64,000 bases of DNA from Pseudomonas lini (GTDB lineage Bacteria > Pseudomonadota > Gammaproteobacteria > Pseudomonadales > Pseudomonadaceae), in contig NZ_JYLB01000001.1 in the NCBI RefSeq assembly GCF_001042905.1, forward strand, positions 434,001-498,000, in the 5' to 3' direction. Positions within the stretch are counted from its first letter, which is position 1. Each line of letters begins with the position of its first letter. Positions 52,301 to 61,100 of the stretch are shown one piece after another. Both the position numbers and the translations under genes were made by a program. A model generated the notes under the pieces. It worked only from the letters and a program-made list of their open reading frames with translations. It ran no database searches and was not told where the DNA came from.

Positions 52301-54875
52301 TGACGTCACCATTGGCGGCGACGCTGACCGTGAACACCAGCAGGCCGGTCGTCGCCGTTCGGCCTTCGACCACGGTGCCGTTGAGCGACAGGTTGACCGC
52401 CTCACCGGTGGCCGTGTCGGTCAGCCCGGAGGCTCCCGCTACCACGCCCAGCGCATAGGTCAGCGTGCCCGCACCGTCAGCGCCAAACGCCGAGCTGAAG
52501 TTGGCGGCGAAGTTCTGGGTGGCATCGGTTGTCAGCACCGTTTCATCGACCGTCAGCGTCGGCTCCTCGCCGGTGGCGGTGATGCTCGGACCGTCATCCT
52601 TGAACACCAGGTTTGAACCGATGTTGAGGGTTGCCTGAACGCTATCGCCGTCCCCGTCGGTGGTGGTTGCCGTCAGTGTCACCAGGTTGTCCGCCGACAG
52701 CGTCGTCGAATCATCTGGATTGGTGGCATCGGGATGCACCACCGCCCGCTGTTGATCGAGCGTGATGTCACCATTGGCGGCCACGCTGACCGTGAACACC
52801 AGCAGGTTGGTGGTGGCCGTGCGGCCTTCGACCACAGTGCCGTTGAGCGACAGGTTGACCGCCTCACCGGTGGCCGTGTCGGTCAGCCCGGAGGCTCCCG
52901 CTACCACGCCCAGCGCATAGGTCAGTGTACCCGCGCCATCAGCGCCAAACGCCGAGCTGAAGTTGGCGGCAAAGTTCTGGGTGGCATCGGTGGTCAGGAC
53001 CGTTTCGTCGACCGTCAGCGTCGGCTCCTCGCCGGTGGCGGTGATGCTCGGACCGTCATCCTTGAACACCAGGTTTGAACCGATGTTGAGCGTCGCCTGG
53101 ACGCTGTCGCCGTCCCCGTCGGTGGTGGTCGCCGTCAGCGTGACCAGATCGTCCAAGGTCAAACTCGTCGAATCATCCGGGTTGGTGGCATCGGGATGCA
53201 CCACCGCCCGCTGTTGATCGAGGGTGACGTCACCGTTGGCGGCCACGCTAACGGTGAACACCAGCAGGTTGGTGGTGGCCGTGCGGCCTTCGACCACGGT
53301 GCCGTTGAGCGACAAGTTGACCGCCTCACCGGTGGCCGTGTCGGTCAGCCCGGAGGCTCCCGCTACCACGCCCAGCGCATAGGTCAGCGTACCTGGGCCA
53401 TCAGCGCCAAACGCCGAGGTGAAGTTGGCGGCAAAGTTCTGGGTGGCGTCGGTCGCCAGCACCGTTTCGTCCACCGTTAGCGTTGGCTCCGTGCCGGTGG
53501 CGCTGATGCTCGGCCCATCGTCCTCGAAGATCATCTTGGAGCCGATTTCGGCGATCGTAGTAGAGGCTTCGCGCAGCGTGAAGCCGCCGATATCAAAATC
53601 GGCGTGGTCATTGCCCCTGGCGTCGAGCGCCGCCCCGTTTTCGATGAGTACGCGGTTGTGATCCGCCGTGGTGGTGTATTCAATCTGGTAGCCGGCCAAA
53701 ACGCCGGTGATGGTTGCAACCCCACCAGAAAAGCTGATGCCAATGGCCGGATCATTCACCGATCCGTCCGAATTCTCGATCACCAGCCCGGTGCTGATGT
53801 TGATGACGCTGACATTGGTGATGGCAACCGGCGCATCGCCCGTATAGCCGTTGATGAAATTCACGCCAGGTTCAGCAGCGGTGCTGAATGCGCTGATTTT
53901 TACCACGGCACTCTTGCCGCTTTGCAGCTGCACGACGTCGAAACTGGCCGATGTCGCATCGTAGACGCTGGTAAAGTCGATGTTGGACTCAACATCGGCT
54001 TCGGTCTGACTGAGGTTGGGAACGGTCACATTCTGCCTGGCACCCGTGACGAACGAAAAGCGGATGCCTTCCTGTTCCGTAATCATCTGGCTGTTGGTGC
54101 CGATGGTGGTCGGGCCCCCCCCCTGGCTGGTATTGATCGTGTCGCCAGTGTTTATATTGGCGCCGCTTGACTGGTCAGCGGGGTTCTTGCCGGTGGCGAT
54201 GATGGTGGGATCCGTGATCCGCACGACACCATCGACCGTTTCAGTTGTCGGGTTCAGTTTCGTGAACATCAGGAAGAGGTTCTGGCCGGAGGGCGCACCG
54301 GCCAGGCTGAATCCCAGGTCCTGACTGACTCCGATGAAAACCTTATCCAGCAGATTGAGCGAATCATCGGGGTTCGTAGCATCTGGGTGCTTGAGTGGTT
54401 GGTACTCCACGGTCCAGATCTTGCCGCCCGTGACCGGCGATCCGGTTTCTTCAATGTAGGCAGCGAACACGATCGCGCCATCTGCGCCCCCGGCTCGGCC
54501 CAGAAGGATGTTGTTGTCCGTATCGGTATAGAGAAGGATGCTGGTGCCATCGAGGGTGTCCAGTCCGCTGTCCACGCCATTAAGCGGTGCGCCAGCGCTG
54601 TCGACGAAGCGGATATCGGTAATGCTTCCTCCGCCGGTGAAAGTGAATGCATTGCTGCCTGTGTCGCCCGCGGCACCGGTATAGCCACTCAAAGCTGCAC
54701 CCGTTGCGGTACCTGCTCCAAGTGCGGTCAAACGGGTAGAAAAGGAAGAGGGCAGGGATGCCACCAGAATGTCGTTGTCGTCAGCGTCGCCTGCAGGGGT
54801 TGGAGTGGCGGTGGCGTTCTGTAACCCGGCCGTTTCGTCCAGCACAACGTCCTCGCCGGTGATTGCAATAGCCAT
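49386..54875 (-). CDS. Large repetitive type I-secreted protein with six DUF5801 repeats
   Basis: The 1829-residue protein has no Sec signal. Residues 1-~452 form an N-terminal module beginning with GEDVVLDETAGLQNATATPT. Residues ~452-1376 are six 154-residue repeats of the DUF5801 repeats-in-toxin type (PTLTVDETVL...TYALGVVAGASGL...TTTDGDGDS). Residues ~1376-1829 form a C-terminal module ending ITLVGVDLLSSDIVYGSV, likely the uncleaved secretion signal. No RTX nonapeptides (GGxGxDxUx) are seen. Asp/Asn-rich loops suggest calcium binding. N- and C-modules match the 902-residue protein encoded next, which lacks repeats. It is probably exported by the adjacent type I system and may act as an extracellular matrix or surface protein. 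The start at 54875 is set by GGGAG. Confidence 0.88.
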   Translation of the reverse strand: MAIAITGEDVVLDETAGLQNATATPTPAGDADDNDILVASLPSSFSTRLTALGAGTATGAALSGYTGAAGDTGSNAFTFTGGGSITDIRFVDSAGAPLNGVDSGLDTLDGTSILLYTDTDNNILLGRAGGADGAIVFAAYIEETGSPVTGGKIWTVEYQPLKHPDATNPDDSLNLLDKVFIGVSQDLGFSLAGAPSGQNLFLMFTKLNPTTETVDGVVRITDPTIIATGKNPADQSSGANINTGDTINTSQGGGPTTIGTNSQMITEQEGIRFSFVTGARQNVTVPNLSQTEADVESNIDFTSVYDATSASFDVVQLQSGKSAVVKISAFSTAAEPGVNFINGYTGDAPVAITNVSVINISTGLVIENSDGSVNDPAIGISFSGGVATITGVLAGYQIEYTTTADHNRVLIENGAALDARGNDHADFDIGGFTLREASTTIAEIGSKMIFEDDGPSISATGTEPTLTVDETVLATDATQNFAANFTSAFGADGPGTLTYALGVVAGASGLTDTATGEAVNLSLNGTVVEGRTATTNLLVFTVSVAANGDVTLDQQRAVVHPDATNPDDSTSLTLDDLVTLTATTTDGDGDSVQATLNIGSNLVFKDDGPSITATGEEPTLTVDETVLTTDATQNFAANFSSAFGADGAGTLTYALGVVAGASGLTDTATGEAVNLSLNGTVVEGRTATTNLLVFTVSVAANGDITLDQQRAVVHPDATNPDDSTTLSADNLVTLTATTTDGDGDSVQATLNIGSNLVFKDDGPSITATGEEPTLTVDETVLTTDATQNFAANFSSAFGADGAGTLTYALGVVAGASGLTDTATGEAVNLSLNGTVVEGRTATTGLLVFTVSVAANGDVTLDQQRAVVHPDATNPDDSTSLTSDDLVTLTATTTDGDGDSVQATLNIGSNLVFKDDGPSITTTGEEPTLTVDETVLATGATQNFAANFTSAFGADGPGTLTYALGVVAGASGLTDTATGEAVNLSLNGTVVEGRTATTNLLVFTVSVAANGDVTLDQQRAVVHPDATNPDDSTSLTSDDLVTLTATTTDGDGDSVQATLNIGSNLVFKDDGPSITTTGEEPTLTVDETVLTTDATQNFAANFTSAFGADGAGTLTYALGVVAGASGLTDTATGEAVNLSLNGTVVEGRTATTNLLVFTVSVAANGDVTLDQSRAVVHPDATNPDDSTSLSADNLVTLTATTTDGDGDSVQATLNIGSNLVFKDDGPSISTTGEEPTLTVDETVLATNATQNFAANFSSTFGADGAGTLTYALGVVAGASGLTDTATGEAVNLSLNGGVVQGRTATTNLLVFTVSVAANGDVTLDQSRAVVHPDATDPDDSTSLSADNLVTLTATKTDGDGDSAQATLNIGSNLVFKDDGPALAFGNLIGTGSVLPQTGFWSKSAGADGLSAAGLDISVNSQFTLVRPDNTTTTGTATLTELVPSPDANGAYQFAGTLTGDFDNNAATADTSVDYTLTAYADGRYALDLVQGFSSEIVLSTADGALGAGGPDPVRTLLIPEQDPPTIPSPSEEVVFFSAKALASTSDILTGIGLGEPDPTEAQIQTNPLPSYIDPSAMNVSTAGIGVANNLFQGDNLAAIGVDDESFVVNPESLLTGMRVFIDNSVGGYNTATEDLYYRAYYEDGTFSNLIEVNTLTPEAGGQVSFLIESDGTNLIDAVQLTMARGEIKIPTIQFIQESESLASDVQLTFNATLTDKDGDSATSTFDANLFANDAVDALFDFSLVGTGGERDAFNIDLSVDENLYQVTGFDANANLRDALVLNGDQSAVVQSIDISGADSIVTVAETGGQVTTITLVGVDLLSSDIVYGSV
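50748..53519. repeat. Six tandem 462-bp repeats within the first secreted-protein gene
   Basis: The motif CCTTGAACACCAGGTT recurs with a period of exactly 462 bp through this stretch (6 x 462 = 2772 bp), each unit encoding one 154-residue DUF5801 repeat. Units differ by scattered, mostly third-position changes, and some pairs share long identical runs. This pattern points to ongoing recombination between units. Copy number is likely to vary between strains and to be collapsed in short-read assemblies. Confidence 0.9.
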
Positions 54876-54928
54876 GATTGTTCTCCCGAGCAATTGCGGT
54901 CATTGAGGTGTGACCATTGACCTCTACA

Positions 54929-54986
54929 ACTATGCCCAAGCGCCGGGAATTGCACATTGGCCGATACTCCCAAGCGCAATGGGAGT
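54929..54986 (-). promoter_or_regulatory. Promoter region with 21-bp palindrome (gene 49386-54875)
   Basis: On the minus strand a palindrome ACTCCCA-N7-TGGGAGT (54966-54986) is followed after exactly 31 bp by the -10-like hexamer CATAGT (complement of 54929-54934). There is no good -35. The same module occurs before the other two repeat-protein genes with identical spacing. The palindrome centre would lie near -54, fitting an activator site. Confidence 0.7.
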
Positions 54987-55074
54987 TTCGGCCTAGTCGT
55001 CCTCGTTGGTGGTCTGCTGCAGGGTGCCCAAGGTGATTCGAGAGTGCGGATCGCCTATTGGAACTGCAAAAAAC

Positions 55075-55106
55075 AATGCGAGAGTGGCTTGCGCCACCCT
55101 CGCATT
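55075..55106 (-). terminator. Terminator-like hairpin of the 902-residue protein gene
   Basis: A 13-bp inverted repeat with one mismatch (AATGCGAGAGTGG and CCACCCTCGCATT) and a 6-nt loop lies 19 bp beyond the stop of the minus-strand gene. On the minus strand it is followed by GTTTTTTGC, a T6 run. It is related in sequence to the terminator at 49333-49374, evidence that gene and terminator were duplicated together. Confidence 0.75.
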
Positions 55107-55124
55107 TCTCACGCGCACGACGCC

Positions 55125-57833
55125 TCAGGCGCTGCCAAGAACGATGTCGCTAGACAGAAGATCAACCCCGACCAAGGTGATGGTCGTGACGTCTCCGCCC
55201 GTTTCGGTAACCGTCACGATGCTGTCTGCGCCACTGGTGTCGATCTGAACAACGGCGCTCTGGTCGCCGTTGAGCACCAGGGTGTCTCGCAGGTTTGCGT
55301 CCGTATCGAAGCCGGTAATCTGGTACAGGTTTTCATCGAATGACAAGTCGACGTTGAAGGCATCAAGCTCATCGTCCGTACCCACCAGCGTGTAGTCGAA
55401 GGCGCCGGCCAAGTCGTTGGCGAACAGGTTGGCGTCAAACGTACTTGATGCCGAGTCCCCATCCCTGTCTGTCACAGTCGCGTTGAACGTCAGTTGGATA
55501 TCACTGGCCAGGCTCTCGGTCTCCTGAATGAACTGGATCACCGGGATCTTGATGTCGCCTCGGCCCATCGTGAGCTGAACAGCGTCGATCAGCAGCGAGC
55601 CCTCCTGTTCAATGAGGAAGGACACCTGTCCACGGGGCTCTGGAGTCAGTGTATTCACCTCGATGAGGTTCGAAGTCGTGCCGTCTTCGTAGTAGATCCT
55701 GTAGTACAGGTCCTCGGTCGCGGTGTTGTAACCCGCTACAGAGTTGTCAATGAAGACCTTCATGGCCGTCACCAGACTCTCCGGATTGACGACGAAACTT
55801 TCATCGGTAGCGCCGATTGCCACCAGGTTGTCTCCCTGGAGGACGTTATTGGCGACGCCGATGCCGGACGTGCTGACGTTCATGGCCCTCGGGTCGATGT
55901 ACGAGGGCAGGGGGGTGGTCTGTAGTTCGGCTTCGGTAGGGTCGGGTGCTCCAAGCCCGATACCGGCCAGAATGTCCGTAGTCGACGCAAGCGCCTTCGC
56001 GGAAAAGAACACAACCTCCTCAGATGCCGAAGGAATAGTCGGGTCATTCGTATCTGGAATTAACAATGTGCGCACTGGGTCCGGACCGCCGGCAGCGAGC
56101 GAACCATCGGCAGTGCTGAGCACGACCGTCGAACTGAAGCCTTGCACCAGATCCAGTGCATAGCTGCCATCGTCAAAGGCGGTCAGCGTGTAGTCGACGG
56201 TGGTATCCGCCGTGTCGGCGTTGTTATCGAAATCGCCGGTCAACGTCCCAGCGAATTGGTACGCGCCATTGCCGTCCGGTGAGGGCACCACTTCGGTGAG
56301 CGTGGCGGTCCCGGTCGTGGTCGTATTGTTTGGCCTGACGAGGGTGAACTGGCTATTCACCGAGATATCCAGACCGGCCGCATCCAGCCCATCGGCGCCG
56401 GCCGAATTACTCCAGAAGCCAGTTTGCGGCAGGACGCTACCGGTCCCGATCAGGTTGCCAAAGGCGAGTGCTGGGCCGTCATCTTCGAAGATGATCTTGG
56501 AGCCGATTTCGGCGGTCGTAACAGCAGTTTGGAGCAGCGTGAACCCACCGATATCAAAATCGGCGTGGGTATTGCCCCTGGCGTCGAGGGCCGCCCCGTT
56601 CTCGACGAGCACGCGGTTGTGATCCTCCGTTGTGGTGTATTCAATCTGGTAGCCGGCCAAAACGCCGGTGACGGTTGCAACCCCACCAGAAAAGCTGATG
56701 CCAATGGTCGGATCATTCACCGATCCGTCTGAATTCTCGATCACCACCCCGGCGCTGTTGAAGACGCGAACGTTGGTGATGGCAACTGGCGTATCGTTCG
56801 CATAGCCGTTGATGAAATTCACGTCAGGTTCAGCAGCGGTGCTGAATGCGCTGATTTTTACCACGGCACTCTTGCCGCTTTGCAACTGCACGACGTCGAA
56901 GCTGGCCTTTTTCGCATTGACGACGTCGGTAAAGTCGATGTTGGACTCAACATCTGCTTCGGTCGGACTAAGGTTGGGAATGGTCACATCCTGCCTGGCA
57001 CCCGTGACGAACGAAAAGCGGATGCCATCCTGTTCCGTAATCATCTGACTGTTGGTGCCGAAGGTGGTCGGGTTAGCCGCCTGGCTGGTAATGATCGTGT
57101 CGCCAGTGTTTATATTGGCGCCGCTTGACTCGTCTGCGGGGTCCTTACCGGTGGCGATGATGGTGGGATCCGTGATCCGCAGAACACCACCGACGTCGAC
57201 TACTGTCGGGTTCGCCTTCGTGAACATCAGGAAGAGGTTCGCCCCGGAGGGCACACCGGCCAGGCTGAATTCCAGGTCCTGACTGGTTCCGACGAATACC
57301 TTATCCAGCAGATTGAGCGAATCATCGGGGTTCGTACCATCTGGATGCTGGAGCGGTTGGTACTCCACGGTCCAGATCTTGCCGCCGGAGACCGGCGATC
57401 CGGTTTCTTCGATATAGGCCGCGAACACGATCGCGCCGGTTGCGCTCCCGGCTCGGCCCAGGAGAATGTTGTTGTTCGTGTCCGTATAGAGAAGGATGCT
57501 GGTGCCATCGAGGGTAAACAGTCCGCTGTCCGCGCCATCAAGCGGTGCGCCAGTGCTGTCGACGAAGCTGATATCGGTAATGCTTTCTCCGTTGGTGACG
57601 GTGAACGCATCGCTGCCCGTGTTACCCACGGCACCGGTATAGCCACTCAAGGCCGCACCTGTTGCGGTACCTGCCGAAAGTGCGGTCAAACGGGTAGAGA
57701 AGTCTGAGGGCAGGGACGCCACCAGAATGTCGTTGTCGTCAGCATCTCCCGCAGGGGTTGGCGTGGCGGTGGCGTTCTGCAAGCCGGGTGTTTCGTCCAG
57801 CACAACGTCCTCGCCGGTGATTTCAATAGCCAT
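55125..57833 (-). CDS. Type I-secreted protein, repeat-free version of the 49386-54875 product
   Basis: The 902-residue protein starts MAIEITGEDVVLDETPGLQN; GGAG seven bases upstream of 57833 fixes the start. Residues 1-~450 are the same N-terminal module as in the 1829-residue protein. Residues ~450-902 are the same C-terminal module (starting around GSVLPQTGFWSNSAGADG and ending ITLVGVDLLSSDIVLGSA). The internal DUF5801 repeats are missing altogether: 902 plus 6 x 154 nearly equals 1829. It therefore shows the minimum module pair. No Sec signal and no cysteines of note. Export by the neighbouring type I system is inferred from the shared C-terminus. Confidence 0.87.
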   Translation of the reverse strand: MAIEITGEDVVLDETPGLQNATATPTPAGDADDNDILVASLPSDFSTRLTALSAGTATGAALSGYTGAVGNTGSDAFTVTNGESITDISFVDSTGAPLDGADSGLFTLDGTSILLYTDTNNNILLGRAGSATGAIVFAAYIEETGSPVSGGKIWTVEYQPLQHPDGTNPDDSLNLLDKVFVGTSQDLEFSLAGVPSGANLFLMFTKANPTVVDVGGVLRITDPTIIATGKDPADESSGANINTGDTIITSQAANPTTFGTNSQMITEQDGIRFSFVTGARQDVTIPNLSPTEADVESNIDFTDVVNAKKASFDVVQLQSGKSAVVKISAFSTAAEPDVNFINGYANDTPVAITNVRVFNSAGVVIENSDGSVNDPTIGISFSGGVATVTGVLAGYQIEYTTTEDHNRVLVENGAALDARGNTHADFDIGGFTLLQTAVTTAEIGSKIIFEDDGPALAFGNLIGTGSVLPQTGFWSNSAGADGLDAAGLDISVNSQFTLVRPNNTTTTGTATLTEVVPSPDGNGAYQFAGTLTGDFDNNADTADTTVDYTLTAFDDGSYALDLVQGFSSTVVLSTADGSLAAGGPDPVRTLLIPDTNDPTIPSASEEVVFFSAKALASTTDILAGIGLGAPDPTEAELQTTPLPSYIDPRAMNVSTSGIGVANNVLQGDNLVAIGATDESFVVNPESLVTAMKVFIDNSVAGYNTATEDLYYRIYYEDGTTSNLIEVNTLTPEPRGQVSFLIEQEGSLLIDAVQLTMGRGDIKIPVIQFIQETESLASDIQLTFNATVTDRDGDSASSTFDANLFANDLAGAFDYTLVGTDDELDAFNVDLSFDENLYQITGFDTDANLRDTLVLNGDQSAVVQIDTSGADSIVTVTETGGDVTTITLVGVDLLSSDIVLGSA

Positions 57834-57889
57834 GATTTTCTCCCGAACGATTGCGGTCATCGAGGCCTGACCGTTGACCATAGTTCGCA

Positions 57890-57947
57890 ACTATGAGCAT
57901 GCGCAGGGGGTTGCGCATTGGCCGATACTCCCAAGCGGGGTGGGAGT
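57890..57947 (-). promoter_or_regulatory. Promoter region with 21-bp palindrome (gene 55125-57833)
   Basis: The palindrome ACTCCCA-N7-TGGGAGT lies at 57927-57947 and the -10-like CATAGT is the complement of 57890-57895, again exactly 31 bp apart. A further CTCCCAAG half site lies just upstream (complement of about 57957-57964). The bases between are largely conserved with the other two copies (ATCGGCCAATGCGCAA). Confidence 0.7.
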
Positions 57948-58071
57948 TTCAGACTACTTGGGAGGGGGAACAGCACGAGGGCGTTAAGAAACGGAGCCGC
58001 CTATTCCGTTTGCGAATGAGGACATGCCGCAAGGCTCGTCTGGCCTTGGCTCAGGGACCGCAATGGCCCAG

Positions 58072-58109
58072 TAAAAAAACGGCCTGGCCCCTTGTGGGAG
58101 CCAGGCCGT
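58072..58109 (-). terminator. Rho-independent terminator of the 1447-residue protein gene
   Basis: On the minus strand a 10-bp perfect stem (ACGGCCTGGC / GCCAGGCCGT, 11-nt loop) is followed directly by TTTTTTT. It lies 33 bp beyond the stop at 58142. Confidence 0.92.
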
Positions 58110-58141
58110 CCTGTCTCGCGCGTGCACCTCTTCTTAGCGGA

Positions 58142-61100
58142 TCAAAGCACCAAATCTGTCGGTGCCAGGTTAGTTACTCCCACCAGTTCGATCACAGGAT
58201 TTTCGATATCAATCGTCTGGACAGCGGTGAAATCGCTATCTCTATCGACGACCTGGAAATCCAGCTCTAGATCAAGGGTAGCGGGTGTAGTCGTGGTGGT
58301 GGAGAAACCAGCATCGATGATCTTCAGCGGATTCGTACTCGTATCCTCCGCAATCGTGTTTCCAGGCCCCATCAGACCAACGACCGGCTGTGCGGAAGTG
58401 CTGCTTGCGCCATCGGCACCGACATTGCGATTCAGATTTATCGCGCTGCCCGTAAGGCCAGCATCATTCGAAAGAATCTGAATACCCTTGATGAGCCAGT
58501 TATCACCGGTCTGAATGTTGAAGTCATTACTTTCAACAATCAATAGAGCATCATTATTGTCCAAAAACGGGTCGTTCGGATCGGCAGGGTCGTTGGCGAT
58601 AAGGGCCTCGTACTTGGTTCCAACAAGATCGGAGTTGTTTGTATCGTTCTCGTACACATCGCCTTGGTCGACGTAGATGGCACGTGTTGTAGTGATGGAG
58701 GAATCATTTGCATCAGCAAGACTGACGATTAGCAAAAGATCATCGCTTTCAGTCTCGTATCCATCGAACTTGATAAAGAAATCGGTCGCGTAACTAAAAT
58801 CGTCGGCGCCCAGATCTCCTTTCGGATCAGTCTCGAAGAAATTGATGTTGGCCGCTTCACCTGCCTGGATCGTGTTTCCGGAGACGCCCAGAGCAGTGCT
58901 GGACAAGGTTACAGCGGCAACCGAGCCGCTCACAAGCTCACCCGCCACCACAGCAGTATTGCCGCCGGCACTCAATGGTGCCTCGAAGCCCGTGATCTGG
59001 ATGAAGAAACCTTCCCCAAGCTTCCCGGTGGCCACAGGTGATGGGCCACTGGAAGGGATCGTGCCATCCATGTCATACGTTTCGTACCCAGTGCCTTCGC
59101 CCAGCGTGACGTCTTGCGTCGTTTGCAGCGCATCCATCTCGAAGGTATAGGTGTCATTGACTTTGTCAAACACCAGCGTGCCTTCCACCAGTTCAGGCGT
59201 GGTAGCAGCACTCCGATCGTGATCGTATTTGAACGACACGTTAAACGTGGCAGTGTCGAGATTCTCTGAAGCCCAGGTGACCGTTGGATCAACGATCGCA
59301 ACATCGTTCGCCGAACCAGAGAGGGCGAGGTTGGCAAAATCACTGTCCGCTGCCGAAGAGTAGGTCGGCCCGCGCTTGTCCGCACCTATCGAGTAGGCGA
59401 AGTCACCCGAAAAGGTCCATGACGTCGCACCCAAATCGGGATCGGCATCCTGCACAGGGGCTGTCCCTATAACGGGCGTATCGTCGTCGACATTGATCCC
59501 CAGCGTGCCATCGGCCGTATCGCCATCACCATCGGTCACCCGGTAGTTGATGGTGAACGCCTGGTTGTTCTCGGTCATGCCTGCCGCATGGAGGATCGGG
59601 TTGTTTTGCGCCACCGTGTAGGCGCCCGTTGCCGCGACCATCGTCAGTGTCAGCACCGTGGTCGTGCCCTGTTTGACCAACAGACTGGTGCCATCGGCCA
59701 CATAGGTGAAGCCTGTGGGCGCTCCGCTGGTCAGATAGGCCACTGTGCCGGCCCCGTCCTGACCGAAGTCGAGGCCCAGAGTGCCGCTTGTGTTAGCCGA
59801 GTCTGCGTCGTCGTCCGTGCCGTCAGCATTGCCACCCGTGAGCGCATCGTCGTCGAGCAGCACCGTGCTGTTGGCTGACACCGCTGGTCCGTCGTCATCG
59901 AAGTTGATGTCGTTGCCGATGCCAACGCTGTCGGTGCTGGTGTCACCGTCGCCGTCGGTCACCGTCACCACGGCGTTGATCAGACCGGCCAGATCGACTT
60001 GGTCGTCATGGGCCGCCGCCGAGCTGCCGGCGGTGGGGTGCGTGAGCGAAACATACTGCGCCACCGCCACGTTGCCGTCCTGCAGCAGCGCAATCGCGAA
60101 CGCCGCCGGATCATCGACCGTGACCGCGCCATTGGCCACGTCATAGCGGCCGACAATCAAATCGCCTTCCTTGAACAGCTTGATGTCCTTGCCATCGGTG
60201 GTGTTGAGCAGCGAGTCAGTGCCGTCGCCGCCGACAATCGCCAGCGACAGCACTTTCGTACCACCCTCCTGGTCCTGGCCAAAGCTGCTGAGCGCCGTGG
60301 AGGCCAAAGGCGTGGTACTGATCGCGAACTCCGTTGGATTCAAGTCCGTGCCCTTGTTCACCACTTCCGTGTCGAACAGCGCCAGAACCGCCGCCGCGTC
60401 GCTGTCGTTATCCTGGTTGCCGGCCGTCTCGTCGATCGTCACCGCGCCGCCGCCATCGGCCACATCCGCGCTCGGCCCGTCGTCGTCGAAGTTGATGTCG
60501 TCGCCGATGCCGACGCTGTCGGTGCTGGTGTCGCCGTCGCCGTCGGTCACCGTCACCACCGCGTTGATCAGGCCCGCCAGATCGATCCGGTCGTCATGGT
60601 CCGCCGCCGAGCTGCCGGCGGTGGGGTGCGTGAGCGAGACATACTGCGCGACCGCCACGTTGCCGTCCTGCTGCAGCGCAATCGCGAACGCCGCCGGATC
60701 GTCGACCGTGACCGTGCCATTGGCCACGTCATAGCGGCCGACAATCAGATTGCCTTCCTTGAACAGCTTGATGTCCTTGCCATCGGTGGTGTTGAGCAGC
60801 GAGTCGGTGCCGTCGCCGCCCACAATCGCCAGCGACAGCACTTTCGTCCCTCCCGCCGCGTCCTGGCCAAAGCTGCTGAGCGTGGTGGTGACCAAAGGCG
60901 TGGTGCTGATCGCGAACTCCGTTGGATTCAAGTCTGTGCCCTTGTTCACCACTTCCGTGTCGAACAGCGCCAGAACCGCCGCCAAGTCGCTGTCGTTATC
61001 CTGGTTGCCGGCCGTTTCGTCGATCGTCACCGCGCCGCCGCCATCAGCCACATCCGCGCTTGGCCCGTCGTCGTCGAAGATCATCTTGGAGCCGATTTCG

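Noticed and set aside
50748..53519. CRISPR-like repeat array
   Set aside because: Units are 462 bp, coding and in frame; there are no short repeats with unique spacers and no cas genes.
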